Shown in pieces: positions 54,036 through 64,000 of a stretch of DNA of 64,000 nt; position 1 is the first letter of the stretch, and every line of letters starts with the position of its first letter. The translations under genes were made by a program, and so were the position numbers. Source of the DNA: Pseudoneurospora amorphoporcata (taxonomy: Eukaryota; Ascomycota; Sordariomycetes; Sordariales; Sordariaceae); NCBI GenBank assembly GCA_033297205.1, contig MU859063.1:124001-188000 (forward strand), given 5' to 3'. Below the pieces are notes generated by a model. That model did no database searches and had not been told where the DNA came from. It saw only the letters and a list, made by a program, of their open reading frames with translations.

Positions 54036-55462
54036 ATGAACTCAGCAACCCGTGCGGCACAGAGATTGAAGCTTTTTTCTGGTGCTTTCTTCAATAACAA
54101 GAGGACTGTGTTTAAACCTGGTAAGTCGCAACGTCATGAAGGATAACAAAGAGAGGGAAGAAAGGAAGGTAACGGATGGTGGATGAGAAACCGGACTGAC
54201 TTTGATGATGATGCGCATCAACAACATGCAGCTTTCACGAGATCGTTTGCAAACATGGCGGCCACTACCGATGTCAAGAACTACAAGTTCAACCACTCCA
54301 TGTAAGTGCGATTCTGAACAAATGATATTGAGGAGGAGGCGGATGCGGGCAGTATGCTGATGGTGAAAACAATAGGATCCGGGTCAAGGACCCCAAGGAG
54401 TCGGGTACGTGATACATGGCCGATCACATCAATGATGAGAAAGCTCCAGACTGACCAACAAAACGCACAGTCAAATTCTACGAATTCCTCGGCATGTCCC
54501 TCCTCAAGAAGCTCTCCTTCCCCGAAGCCAAATTCGACCTCTACTTCCTCGGTTACGACGCTCCCGGTGCCGTCTCGTCCGGCGCCAACCTCTGGGACCG
54601 CGAGGGTCTGATCGAGCTAACGCACAACTACGGCACCGAGACCGACGACTCGTACAAGATCAACAACGGCAACGTCGAGCCCCACCGGGGCTTCGGCCAC
54701 ACCTGTATCTCCGTCGACAACCTCCAGGCGGCGTGCCAGCGCCTCGAAGACGCCGGCTTCAAGTTCCAGAAGAAGTTGTCCGACGGTAGGATGAAGCACA
54801 TTGCGTTCGCTCTTGATCCCGATGGCTACTGGGTGGAGATCATTGGCCGGAAGCCCGTCGAGGAGACGGAGAACCTCGAGGAGACGGATCTGAAGACGTA
54901 CAGGATGAATCATACCATGTTGAGGGTCAAGGATGCGGAGAAGTCCCTCAAGTTTTATCAGGAGGTTTTGGGCATGAAGTTGGTCAGGACGCATGAGGCT
55001 AAGGAGGCTGGGTTTAACCTTTATTTCTTGGGGTATGGGGATGAGAAGCAGAACACGGCGGATAGGGAGGGACTGTTGGAGTTGACGTGGAATTATGGGA
55101 CGGAGAAGGATGAGAACTTTTCTTATCACAACGGTAACGATCAGCCTCAAGGGTTTGGCCATATTTGTGAGTTTTTTTTTTTTTTTTTTTTTTTTTTTGT
55201 TCTCTCTTCCCCCTTTCCGGAAGGATTAGGTGGCTCAGGGTAGCTATGACAGATGGGGAGATTGTTTGCTAACAGTGACGAAATAGGCGTGTCGGTTGAT
55301 AACATCGAGGCTGCTTGCGAGCGTCTGGAGGGCCTTGACGTCAACTGGAAGAAGAGATTGACGGATGGTCGCATGAAGAACGTTGCGTTTGTTCTTGATC
55401 CCGATGGTTACTGGATCGAGTTGGTCCAGAATGAGCGCTTTAGTGGTCAGTCTAACTTCTAG
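54036..55462 (+). CDS. glo1: Two-domain glyoxalase I (lactoylglutathione lyase)
   Basis: Five exons (54036-54120, 54232-54301, 54376-54404, 54471-55166, 55287-55462), all phase-consistent, encode 351 residues; exon 3 is only 29 nt. Two glyoxalase I units are fused as in yeast Glo1. Unit 1 has HSMIRVKDPKESVKFYEFLGM, LIELTHNYGTE, GFGHTCISVDN and ALDPDGYWVEII. Unit 2 repeats this as HTMLRVKDAEKSLKFYQEVLGM, LLELTWNYGTE, GFGHICVSVDN and VLDPDGYWIELV. His and Glu metal ligands sit in H-T/S-M and LIEL/VEI positions. The enzyme converts the methylglyoxal-glutathione hemithioacetal to S-lactoylglutathione. The first two exons add a basic, acid-free leader (MNSATRAAQRLKLFSGAFFNNKR) ahead of a second Met (near residue 38), so mitochondrial and cytosolic forms are possible. 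Confidence 0.94.
55172..55198 (+). repeat. T27 run immediately after the donor of glyoxalase intron 4
   Basis: An uninterrupted run of 27 T begins five bases after the GT of intron 4 (55167-55286). A U-rich tract directly downstream of a 5' splice site can assist U1 recruitment through TIA-1/Nam8-type proteins in other eukaryotes. Whether it matters here is unknown. Confidence 0.9.
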
Positions 55463-56891
55463 GGTGTCTGGGCTGTTCGAAGGGGGCGTTAGGAGTAAGT
55501 GGTAGGGTTGCGGTTGGCGGTGGGTTAGTTGTGGAATAAGAAGAATTGTTCCTATCGCAGCGTCCTTCTGTGTTCTTTGATTGCAACCCGCTGTGTTGAC
55601 AACCATTTCGTCCAGCATAACAACTCAACTGGTATCTTCCGGATCTTGAAATTACTTCAGTCATGTCATCTCCAATTATGTCGCCATAGAAGAGACATCT
55701 TGCTCGGACTGTGTGGGCTGCGGATGCCCTTTTGCGACGTTGGCTGAAGGAGCCTTCCCAAAGACTGGGGTCTTGGAAGGGAAGTTGTGACGCAGATGTT
55801 GTTGAACACGGGCTGTTCATTATCTCGTCTTCAGGAAAGTACGACTGTTGGGTGAGCAGAAAGCATGAAAACTTGGCTCCTGGGTTCATCCTTTTTTTTT
55901 CCCCTCTGCCTCTCCTCTACACCACTTTGTTCGCCCGGCAAAGACATCCCCTTTGGCAATCTATCACCAACTTGTTCCCCTTTGCTTTCTTTCTAAAACC
56001 TCCACTGAATACTTTTTGCTCTAACCAAGTTCGCATCATTCTGCGCCTCTATTGGCTGCCCTCGCATTAAACAACATTATGCAGCACCCCACGTCCGCCC
56101 TGCGTACAAACTCCGGGTGCGTCAACCCGCAGCAGCCCAACGTGGGTAATGAGGGGTTCCCGATTGTAAGGGTGTGAGGCTTTGAAGATTCATAGGTCTA
56201 TCCAGTATAATTCAACCGCGAAGCTTCGGGAGTTGCCTTGCCCTACCCCCCTTTGCCGTCAGCTGGATTCGTTATTATCTCATCTTACCAACTTGTATTG
56301 ATGAATGGCTGATGCTTCACAGGATTACACCATGTTATGACCATTGAAAGGCTTCTTTCATTTGTTTGGTCAACAAGTCCAAGTTACCCTTGGATTCCCA
56401 TTACCCATCCTAATTGGCAACCGATGAGATGCCGTCACACAACAATCTCCCCCCAAAGACTGTTTCACCTTGCATGCAGCCGAACTACCATTGAGTTCTC
56501 TCTACCCATTAACGCCGAGAGTTCGGACCAGAGATGAGGCGTATACTCTATTTCCTGCATGTCAGCTCGTCCACGACATGAGCTTCCTTGGTTGGGACAA
56601 ACACCACGTCCTGTTGTGAGCTATGATGGTATTGCAAAAAGCCAGCTGAGATGCTGCGACGCGGGAGTGAATAGGCCAAGTGCCACAGACCACCATATCT
56701 TGTGCTAGGCAGATTTTAAACAAATAGCCTTGCGTCAAGGTCATAAGCCCATCTTCCCCTTGAGTCCTGTTTTATGAAGATTTGAATAGCTTTTAACCAT
56801 ACTTCAACCCCTTCCCAGCCTTCAAGTTTCATCTGCTCAGACACTCAACCCCACTGATCACTTCCGATTACCTCTGCCACTTACACCAAAC
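55463..56891. other. Intergenic region upstream of phosphoglycerate dehydrogenase
   Basis: About 1.4 kb with the glyoxalase 3' flank and the PGDH promoter. A CT/CA-rich leader precedes the start codon at 56892. ORFs on both strands (up to 145 codons) have no recognisable features. Confidence 0.5.
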
Positions 56892-58883
56892 ATGGCACCC
56901 TCAGTCGTTACGCCCTCTCCCTCCTCTCCTACCGTCGCCTCCGCCTCCTCCTTCAAAATCCTCATTCCCGAACCCCTCTCGGAAGAAGGTCTTACCCTCC
57001 TACGATATTCTTCCCACGAGATTACATACCACCCGAAAACTACACCTGAAACCCTCGCCTCCCTTTTGCCCTCTTACCATGCTCTAATCATCCGCTCCGA
57101 AACAAAAGTCACATCCGCCATCTTGTCCCCTGACATCTCACCCAACCTTCGCGTCATTGCTCGTGCCGGCGTGGGCGTCGACAACATCGACGTCGAAGCC
57201 GCAACCAAGCGTGGTATCATTGTCGTCAACTCGCCGCATGGCAATATCTCCGCCGCGGCCGAGCATACGATTGCATTGTTGCTTGCCACGGCCAGAAACA
57301 TTGGCAGGGCTGATACGGGGATGAAGCAGGGCCGGTGGGAGAGGAGCAAGCTAGTGGGTGTGGAGGTCGGGGGGAAGACATTGGGCATCGTCGGGTTGGG
57401 AAAGGTAGGGATGAAAGTGGCTAGGATGGCCACGGGACTGGGAATGAAGGTCCTTGGTCTGGATCCCTATGCCAGTCCGGAGATAGCAAGGAGTGCTGGT
57501 GTGAAGCTTGTTGGTGGTAGAAAAGATGGGAAGGGTGGGCTTGAGGAGTTGTTGAAAGCGGTAGATTTCTTGACGGTGCATACGCCATTGTTGGCGAGCA
57601 CGGCGGATATGGTTGGGGAAAAGGAGTTGATGTTGATGAAGGATACGGCGAGGGTGTTGAATGTGGCCAGAGGTGGAGTGTATAATGAGGCAGCGTTACT
57701 AAAGGCCCTAGAAGAGGGATGGATTGCTGGAGCCGGGATTGATGTCTATACTCAGGAGCCGGTGAAGTTTGACGTGGAACAGTCGACGGCTGCGAGGCTG
57801 GCGAGACATCCAAAGGTGGTGGCAACGCCGCATTTGGGAGCAAGCACGGTTGAGGCGCAGGAGAATGTTTCGATGGATGTGTGTACGCAGGTGTTGGAGA
57901 TTTTGAAGGGTGGGATGCCGACGGCGGCTGTGAATGCACCGTTGATCTTGCCGGAGGAGTATAGGAGGTTACAACCTTTTGTGAAGTTGTGAGTGTCTTC
58001 ATTCTGTTTTTTTCGGTTCTTCAACCCCCCTTCCCTACAGCGTCTCCCATCCCCTTCACAACCGTCTGGTCACTAACCTCCAACCCCCAGAATCGAACGC
58101 ATGGGCTCCCTCTACACCCAACACTTCGTCCGCACCAAGCCCAACCGTCTAGGCGGCCAGCGCTTCGAACTAACCTATCACGGCGCCCTCGCCTCCGTCC
58201 CTCCCCCATCCACCCGTCCCCTAACCGCCGCTCTCATCAAGGGGCTCCTTTCATCCATCTCCTCCCACGCCGGCCGCGACGTCAACATAGTCAACGCCTC
58301 CCTCATCGCCCGCGAGCGAGGAATAGCTATCGATGAGAAGTTCGTGCGCGATGATAACTCCCTTACTTCCGGTTCCGGTGAGGGAGGGCAGGTGACTCTT
58401 CGGAGTTACCTTGCCTCTAACTCCAAGACGGGAAGCGAAGAAGAGCAAGAGCGGATTATCGAAGGCCACGTAACCAGTGGCTCAGATATCTTCATCTCCA
58501 AACTCGATCGGTTTGCGGGCGCCAATTTCCAACCTGAAGGCACGCTGTTGGTGCTCAGGAACTATGATCGCCCAGGGAAGATTGGTGGCGTAGGTATGGT
58601 AGTGGGGAAGCATGGGATTAATATTCGGTTTATGCAGGTTGCTGGGTTAAGTGGTAGTGGTGGTGCTGGTGCTGGCGTTGGCGGGACAAAGCGAAGGGTA
58701 AGGCCAGTTGGGACGGTGGAAACTAGGGGAGGAGAGGAGACGGAAGAGATAGAGGGGGAGAGTAAGGAGGATAGTAGGGAGGCATTGATGATACTGGGGG
58801 TTGAAGGGGATGTTACGGAGGAGGTGGTGAGGGAGTTGGAAGGGCAGGAGGGGATTTTGGATGTTAGTTTGGTTAGGTTGTGA
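56892..58883 (+). CDS. D-3-phosphoglycerate dehydrogenase, long form with ASB and ACT domains
   Basis: Two exons (56892-57988 and 58091-58883; donor GTGAGT, acceptor CCCCAG) encode 629 residues. The catalytic and NAD domains carry VRVIARAGVGVDNID-like sequence (about 87-100), NSPHGNISAAAEHT, the Rossmann loop GIVGLGKVG (165-173) and the catalytic set Arg260 (NVARGG), Glu289 (TQEP) and His314 (TPHLGAS). From about 365 a substrate-binding (ASB-like) domain follows (ELTYHGALA, KGLLSS, VNIVNASLIARERGI). A C-terminal ACT domain starts at about 516 (GTLLVLRNYDRPGKIGGVGMVVGKHGINIRFMQV) and resumes at EALMILGVEGDVTEEVVREL after a 45-residue insertion. It catalyses the first committed step of serine synthesis. 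This type I architecture resembles bacterial and animal SerA/PHGDH more than the shorter yeast Ser3/Ser33. Confidence 0.94.
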
Positions 58884-60292
58884 AAGGGTCTGATGAGTGC
58901 TGGTGAGTAGTGGTGATAAAGGGATGATATTTGCTCACAAATGGATAGGCTCTGACAGGCACATATATCTCTTGCCGAACCAGATACACGGAAGCAACTT
59001 CAGAACTAGCTGAACAGAAAGGAAACTCGGACGCACCACCCATCCGAACCTACATCTTCCATACTTAGCTACCAGAAATCGGACGAAAGCCCTCATCCGC
59101 CAGCCAGCCAGTCAGTTGCCACACCAGCAAGCCAGCCCGCTCCTTCCCACTTTGGCACTTACACCCGCCCACCCGGCGACCTACCACCACCAGCAATGGG
59201 GTTTATATACCAGGCCTTTCACCTAATATTTCAACACCTTCCAATGGGACAAATGGTCAAGCGGTTTAATTGCCAGACTCACCGGCCCCGACCCGTCCCG
59301 TCCGGGTTCAATTCCCAACGGCGGCACAACTTTTCTGCGAAAATCCGCATCCCCCCGCCTCCGCCCCCGTCCTCAGCCTGTTCTGGGGACGACCGCTTGA
59401 CCATTGTCCCATTGCATTTTTTTATTTTTTATTTTCGTAATCTTTGCAGATATCTACCTATCTGATCATTATCAGGTCTCGTTTTTCTTTCCTTACGGGC
59501 GGATTACGTCTATGCCACTCGCTCCTTTCTCACTTTTGCTGCTGAAAGGACGAGAAACACCAGTGGGAACTGGATATACCTACTTAGGTTGAGAGGTTGA
59601 GAGGTTGAGGGACTTCTTGCTTGCCCAAGCATCTACGGCTTAGCAGTTTAGCAGTGTGGCTTGAAGATTGAAAAGTTGGGGGAGGAATGAATGAATGGGG
59701 CGATAGTTCACTGAGAGGAAAAATCGAGATTGATGTATGTATACTTATCTATCTGATGATTAAGGCCGTGTGTGTGTGTTCTCACAGAGTGATTCGCGTG
59801 CGGTCGTCAGCGGTCTAGATAGTGTGTCTTTTGCATGTCGCGCTGCCCCCTTTCTTTCATGAACTGGACTTGAAGTGCTTTTATCGCTACCTAAATCCCA
59901 TGTCTGAAGCTTAGGTACGTATGTACTTGGGAACAATTAAACGTTGGCGCGATTCAGTCATGATTTCCCCAAATGTACATACACACGTCATTGGCGAGAA
60001 GCTTGAAGATAAGGTAATTGTTGTTTAGATTTTTTGTTGAGTTTTCGTCTGTGTTATTACATATCATGTTTTGATCTCCCGTACGGGACCCATGGTGCAG
60101 AATCCATCCATAATGCGCGTGATTTCTGCATCCCGAAGGGGTCCGTGTCCGTGTCATCCGTCCAATCCCTCAATCGACACCCCCATATAAATCCTGATTC
60201 CTTTTCTCCCTCCTCATCCGCCCTCCTCAACCTCCCCTCTTCCCCTCTTCCCCCTTCCTCTCCTTTCTCCTTATCCCCTCTCCCCATCCTCC
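58884..60292. other. Intergenic region with a tRNA-like element and short tandem repeats
   Basis: About 1.4 kb. It contains AGGTTGAG three times in tandem (59586-59609), a GT run (about 59768-59779) and, near 59254-59330, a sequence with near-perfect polymerase III A-box (TGGTCAAGCGG) and B-box (GGTTCAATTCC) words. The T-stem has mismatches and I could not find acceptor-stem pairing, so I do not call a tRNA. Confidence 0.5.
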
Positions 60293-60559
60293 TCACTTCC
60301 CCTGCCCGGGGCTACCACCCGCCGCATCATTAACAACCCAAGGCACGTATTTCTTCTCCTTCAGATACGGATCGTCCTTGCGGCCCTCGGGGTTCGGTTC
60401 CGTAGCTCTTGACAGGCAGTCGTCGCACGTGTTGGTCACCGAAAAGAGGGACTGCTCGCCCCCGGCGCCGTAGCATTTGGTGCCGAAGTTGGGGCAGGGG
60501 TCGTAGCGGTAGAAGCCCTTGTGCCCGCAGGCATAGACGCAGAACCATTGTTGGCACAT
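60293..60559 (-). CDS. Small cysteine-rich conserved-type fungal protein (88 aa)
   Basis: One exon. The 88 residues begin MCQQWFCVYACGHKGFYRYDPC and contain Cys at 2, 7, 11, 22, 29, 45 and 48 and His13. The order C-x4-C-x3-CGH..C..C..CDDC suggests a compact metal-binding (zinc-type) fold, in the style of short CGH-containing proteins that are common and uncharacterised in filamentous ascomycetes. There is no signal peptide or membrane segment. The C-terminal third is polar and probably flexible. The function is unknown. The start is the first ATG and directly precedes the first Cys, as in similar proteins I recall. Confidence 0.75.
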   Translation of the reverse strand: MCQQWFCVYACGHKGFYRYDPCPNFGTKCYGAGGEQSLFSVTNTCDDCLSRATEPNPEGRKDDPYLKEKKYVPWVVNDAAGGSPGQGK

Positions 60560-63500
60560 TTTTTTATGTGAGGTGGGAGTGGTTGTGGTCGTGGCCTCGG
60601 TTGTGGTTAGAAGCTGGGAGAGGGTTAGTTTTGGGTGTTGTGAGAGGATGGTTGTGAGACATTTTGGGTGGGTTAGAGTTTGATGCGTGGTCGATGTTAG
60701 GACAGCGGCAGTGCAGAGGGAATTTGCCGTGGTTCGAGGGAAAATTCAGTGAACGAGATGAAAGGTGTGCTTCTTTCTCGGTGCGACTTCCATCCTCATT
60801 GGAGAGAGGGAATAAATAACACTAGGGAAGAGTCTGCCGAGTCAAACTTAGATGGAAGCTGAAAGACGCACTCACCAGTATTATCGAGTTGGAATATGAG
60901 AAAGCACACGTGAACGGAATAACCGTAGATCTCGGCAGTGGTCCAACACTCGGATGTCTGCTGGCAAGCCCGGCCGATAAGTCTCGTCGTACAACCGTGA
61001 ACAGACGTCGCCTTCTGGTTCTGATAAACCACTCAGGAGAGCACTGAAGCCAGTGTTGATATCTGTGAAACGTCGTTGTTGTCGTCGGTTGACTTCCGCA
61101 GAAGTCGAGTAAAAGTGGCAATTGTTGAGCTCAAGTGTGGAAACGTCGAATATCTGTGAAACCGTTCTCGAGTTGACTTTAAGGACATCGAGTGTGATAA
61201 AGGCGATGCCAGCTGGATGATGAAAACACTCCGTTTGACCACTCGAGGAACAGACTGTCTGGTAACAGCAAAAAGTGTTCGTCGGCGTCAATTACCCGTT
61301 CGGTCAAGGAGTTGTAGAAAGAGACATCGCTCTGCACGCAGTTTGTAGGCTGTAGCAGTTTCGATGGCTTGCCCTTCATTCAGACAAGGTTGGGAGATGG
61401 GGAAAGTGGGGAGGGGTAGAAAGGGGAGGGATAAAACCAACAAGGTCTTGACTCGGACGAGGGTTAATTTATTAAACGCTTATTGTGATTGTGCAAGGGT
61501 AAAGCTGGTTGCTCGCTGTGGGAACACCAACGTTCCTGTCGTGAGACGCTGGATTAGGTCGTGAGGTTGGAGGTATTTAATGAGATTGACTTGACTTTGA
61601 CAGTCGAGATACCGGCCTTACAAGCAGGTTGCATAGCTCCCCGGAGATAGGCGTAACAGGGATATATGGGAAGGCGACTGGCAGTTTCTGTATCACACAT
61701 TGCAGAGAAATGTGAAGTCTCTTTTTCCTCTCTTCTTCTCGTTCCTGGGAAGGGGGAGGTTTTCCTGGCCAAGGAAGCGTAAGGAGGAGTAAAATGCGGG
61801 CTTGGAAGTTAAAGGTGGAGTCTCGACTCGCCCAGCCTTAACTGAGTTTGGAAGGGATATCAGATGTTTTTCCCCCTGTAATACCGCATGTGTCGTCATC
61901 CTGACAGCATCCTGTGTTAAACGGCCAATGGTTTGAAGAAGTGGTCATTCCGTCAGAAATGAAGGCATTCGGAAGCAGACCGTAATCGTTCCCGAAGGTG
62001 CCAAATGTGCATTAGGACAGCAGCCGACGCCAAAGTCCAACGTTTCGTTGATCATTCAATAGTTCATCGTCGGCACCGGGAAGGAGCTGCAAACCTGCAG
62101 AGCGGGGGCGAATCACCGAAGCATTCTAGCGTGGAACCCGCAATGGACGAACGAACCGAACCGAACCGCAACCAAAGACGGCCGCACGGCGTGAGATGGT
62201 TGTGTAGGATTGAGGAATTAGCGTCCGGAGGTTCCTTCAACCCTGGGTTACAATTAGTAATTGGGGAAACCAGGGGTAACCAAACAAAGAATGGAGGGCA
62301 CGGAAGCTATCAGAGACATCGACTTCAAAGTGTCTTGCCTAGACTAGCAATTCTGGCTCCTAGACAATGTTCCGACCAGTTCGGATAGGGCCAAGATATC
62401 GTGGGACAAAGTACGAGTTACATGGACATGCTAGGCCCTATTTGGTCTCGGACCCCTTTTACCGTTGTCCCTGAACAGCAGTAGCCGTTGTATGCATGCA
62501 CACAATGGCCCAACTCACGTAACATAGAGTGGTAGCACTTGCATGTTTGACATATTTAGCCACTAATCTCGTGAAGCTGTTGATCAACCAAGCTGAACAA
62601 CGAGACGGTGGGGGTAGTGTTTTGGGGGTTGTAGCTGTAGTCGATGTTGTTGCTGTCAGCTGCATGTGGCCGGCTGAGGCTCAAGGAGGGGAAGAAACAA
62701 AGGGTGCTGCACATTGGACCCCGACTGTATGTGGCAAACATGGCTGAGAGCGATCTTTGTGATGATGGCTGTGAAGTTCGAAAAGAGAATGCTATTCGTC
62801 ACGCAGAGTCAGCGGTGTAAGCGTATTTCCTGAGCAGCCTGAGGAACATTTAACAGGGCAGCCAGTCAAGGCCTTGTTTAAGCGAAAGCTCATAAAATTA
62901 TCTCGGCTCACATTTTCGCATGGTGATGTCCGTGCATGGGCTTGTGTCCTTGACGGTTGGGGGTTTGGAATTGTGCGATGATTGTTGTCAGTTATCCGAA
63001 CTCAAGCTGTAAGGAGACCGAATAGGAAATCAGGCCGTGCATTCAAGGTTCATTCGGGAGTTGCCGTTGGCCCGTTGCGGCGAAGGTTGGAAAAATCGTG
63101 GTGGGGAGCAACGAGTTGTGTTGGACGTTGGGAAATTGAATGCCATTGTCATTGGCGCCAGGACTTTTCAAACTTCCAGAGAGCTTGGGGCTTCCTTATG
63201 GATATGCACAGTGTAATGTGAGGCCATGCCGCACTGGCACTCTGAAGAGAGCGTTGGACCGCGTGGACGGTTAGTTCGTGCCCCTTTCCCACGCTCAGGG
63301 GGTAACAACAATACGACACTCAATCTCTGTTTGCATCATCCGAGGACAGATGCCAGGTATCTGTGTCAGCCCGCCTCTATGGACTCACAGAGTCGAACCG
63401 GCGAGACCTCCGTTGTGTTACCAATGGGGCATTATGCAGGGTTCCAGCCTACCACTTGGTACCTCGTACCACTGTATCGGACTGGTACCCCGCTTCCAAA

Positions 63501-63845
63501 TCAAAGATTCCCGTCGAGACCACACTGCCCTACAGAGACATGCTACAGTGATTATAGGGCCTGTCAGGCTCCGGAATCGGATATGGGAGACACAGATGTT
63601 ATCGACTGCCGGGGTCCGAAACTGGTAGACTAAATACTGGTTCAAGTTGTGCAAGGCCATGTCTGATGAGAGCCTGGTTCACATGAGGAACTGTCGCCTT
63701 GGAAAAGAGTGGCATAAACTTGGCCACTTCAGCCAGTGTGTGAGGAGATGTATGTGTATCCTAAACTCCTCGGGTATATCTATCCGCCAGATTTTGTGGT
63801 AATGTTACAGATATGTTACACGATATATCATTGCGCTTGTGCTGC
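60560..63845. other. Intergenic region between the Cys-rich gene and COX15
   Basis: About 3.3 kb. It holds the upstream region of the Cys-rich gene and the 3' flank of COX15. ORFs of 60-136 codons on both strands overlap each other and show no domain, so none is called. No ordered repeat seen. A tRNA-like word set near 63390-63430 does not fold. Confidence 0.5.
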
Positions 63846-64000
63846 TTATTTAGGGCCTTGGGTCTTGGCCTGCTGAGCCAGCTGAGCCAGTCTTCTCTGG
63901 GCCATAGCCAAGGTAGCCTTGGGGATACGAAGGCGCTGGCCAGCAACGAGAACTCCCGTCAACAAGGCAAGAGCACCAGCCTGGTGGGCAGCAGCCAGGG
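63846..64000 (-). CDS. cox15: COX15, heme A synthase, C-terminal end (cut by window edge)
   Basis: The last 50 codons before a TAA at 63846-63848, open to the window edge. The segment LAAAHQAGALALLTGVLVAGQRLRIPK matches the final conserved membrane helix of eukaryotic COX15 (LA(A/S)THQ(A/S)G(S/A)LALLT). Its His is a heme ligand of the C-terminal four-helix bundle. A charged tail of about 23 residues rich in Gln, Ala and Arg follows. COX15 sits in the mitochondrial inner membrane and oxidises heme O to heme A for cytochrome c oxidase. The rest of the gene is outside the window. Confidence 0.85.
   Translation of the reverse strand, partial: LAAAHQAGALALLTGVLVAGQRLRIPKATLAMAQRRLAQLAQQAKTQGPK

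Noticed and set aside
63370..63430. Minus-strand GGTTCGACTC word resembling a tRNA T-arm
   Set aside because: The T-stem does not pair, the spacing to the A-box-like word is too short and no acceptor stem is present.
1..64000. Search by eye for dispersed 5S rRNA genes, LTRs, terminal inverted repeats, CRISPR arrays and strongly RIP-mutated blocks
   Set aside because: None recognised. A RIP index plot and repeat search would be needed to exclude weak cases.

Overview
The window is nuclear DNA of a filamentous ascomycete, most likely Neurospora or a very close Sordariales relative. Genes carry short introns (about 60-180 nt, GT..AG with CTAAC-like branch sites) and are separated by long non-coding stretches. 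A spliced type III polyketide synthase places its diagnostic residues (Cys120, Cys152, Ser186, Met189, His305, Asn338) at exactly the numbering I recall for Neurospora crassa 2'-oxoalkylresorcylic acid synthase. The genus call is inference. I see no rRNA, no CRISPR array, no intact transposon and no strongly AT-rich, heavily mutated (RIP-like) block.

Left part (1-15 kb). The 5' end of a poly(A)-binding protein gene (minus strand) is cut by the window edge. It is divergent from a HECT ubiquitin ligase of the Hul5/UBE3C type (plus). A small Gag-like relic lies 3' of the ligase. Three minus-strand genes follow in tandem: the type III PKS, PEX11 (peroxisome division) and a nitronate-monooxygenase-family flavoprotein ending in SKL, so two neighbouring products point to the peroxisome.

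Middle (15-35 kb, plus strand). A gene-poor block of about 8 kb (14.9-23.3 kb) contains one tiny gene that appears only after joining three exons: an 89-residue protein that is a single double-stranded-RNA-binding-type domain (19600-19986). Then come mitochondrial ribosomal protein uS7m, a long universal-stress-protein-domain protein with repeated VRSMLDI motifs, a diverged tandem duplication, an assembly gap flanked by G and C homopolymers, and a large two-TM coiled-coil protein with an unresolved reading-frame switch.

35-49 kb (minus strand). A glycerophosphoinositol-permease-like MFS transporter with a likely GC-AG intron, a PTPA-family PP2A activator with a repeated APW-type tail, a LAMTOR2-like roadblock protein, an initiator tRNA-Met, a kinase-like protein lacking the DFG aspartate, and an AT-hook/SANT-like protein.

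50-64 kb. A CNNM/Mam3-type DUF21-CBS membrane protein, a two-domain glyoxalase I with a possible mitochondrial leader, a long-form 3-phosphoglycerate dehydrogenase with an insertion in its ACT domain (all plus), then a small Cys-rich protein and the C-terminal end of COX15 (minus). The set is mainly housekeeping (translation, mitochondria, proteostasis, nutrient sensing). The PKS has no tailoring genes beside it and looks stand-alone. Exon boundaries were worked out by hand from splice consensus, frame and family fit.
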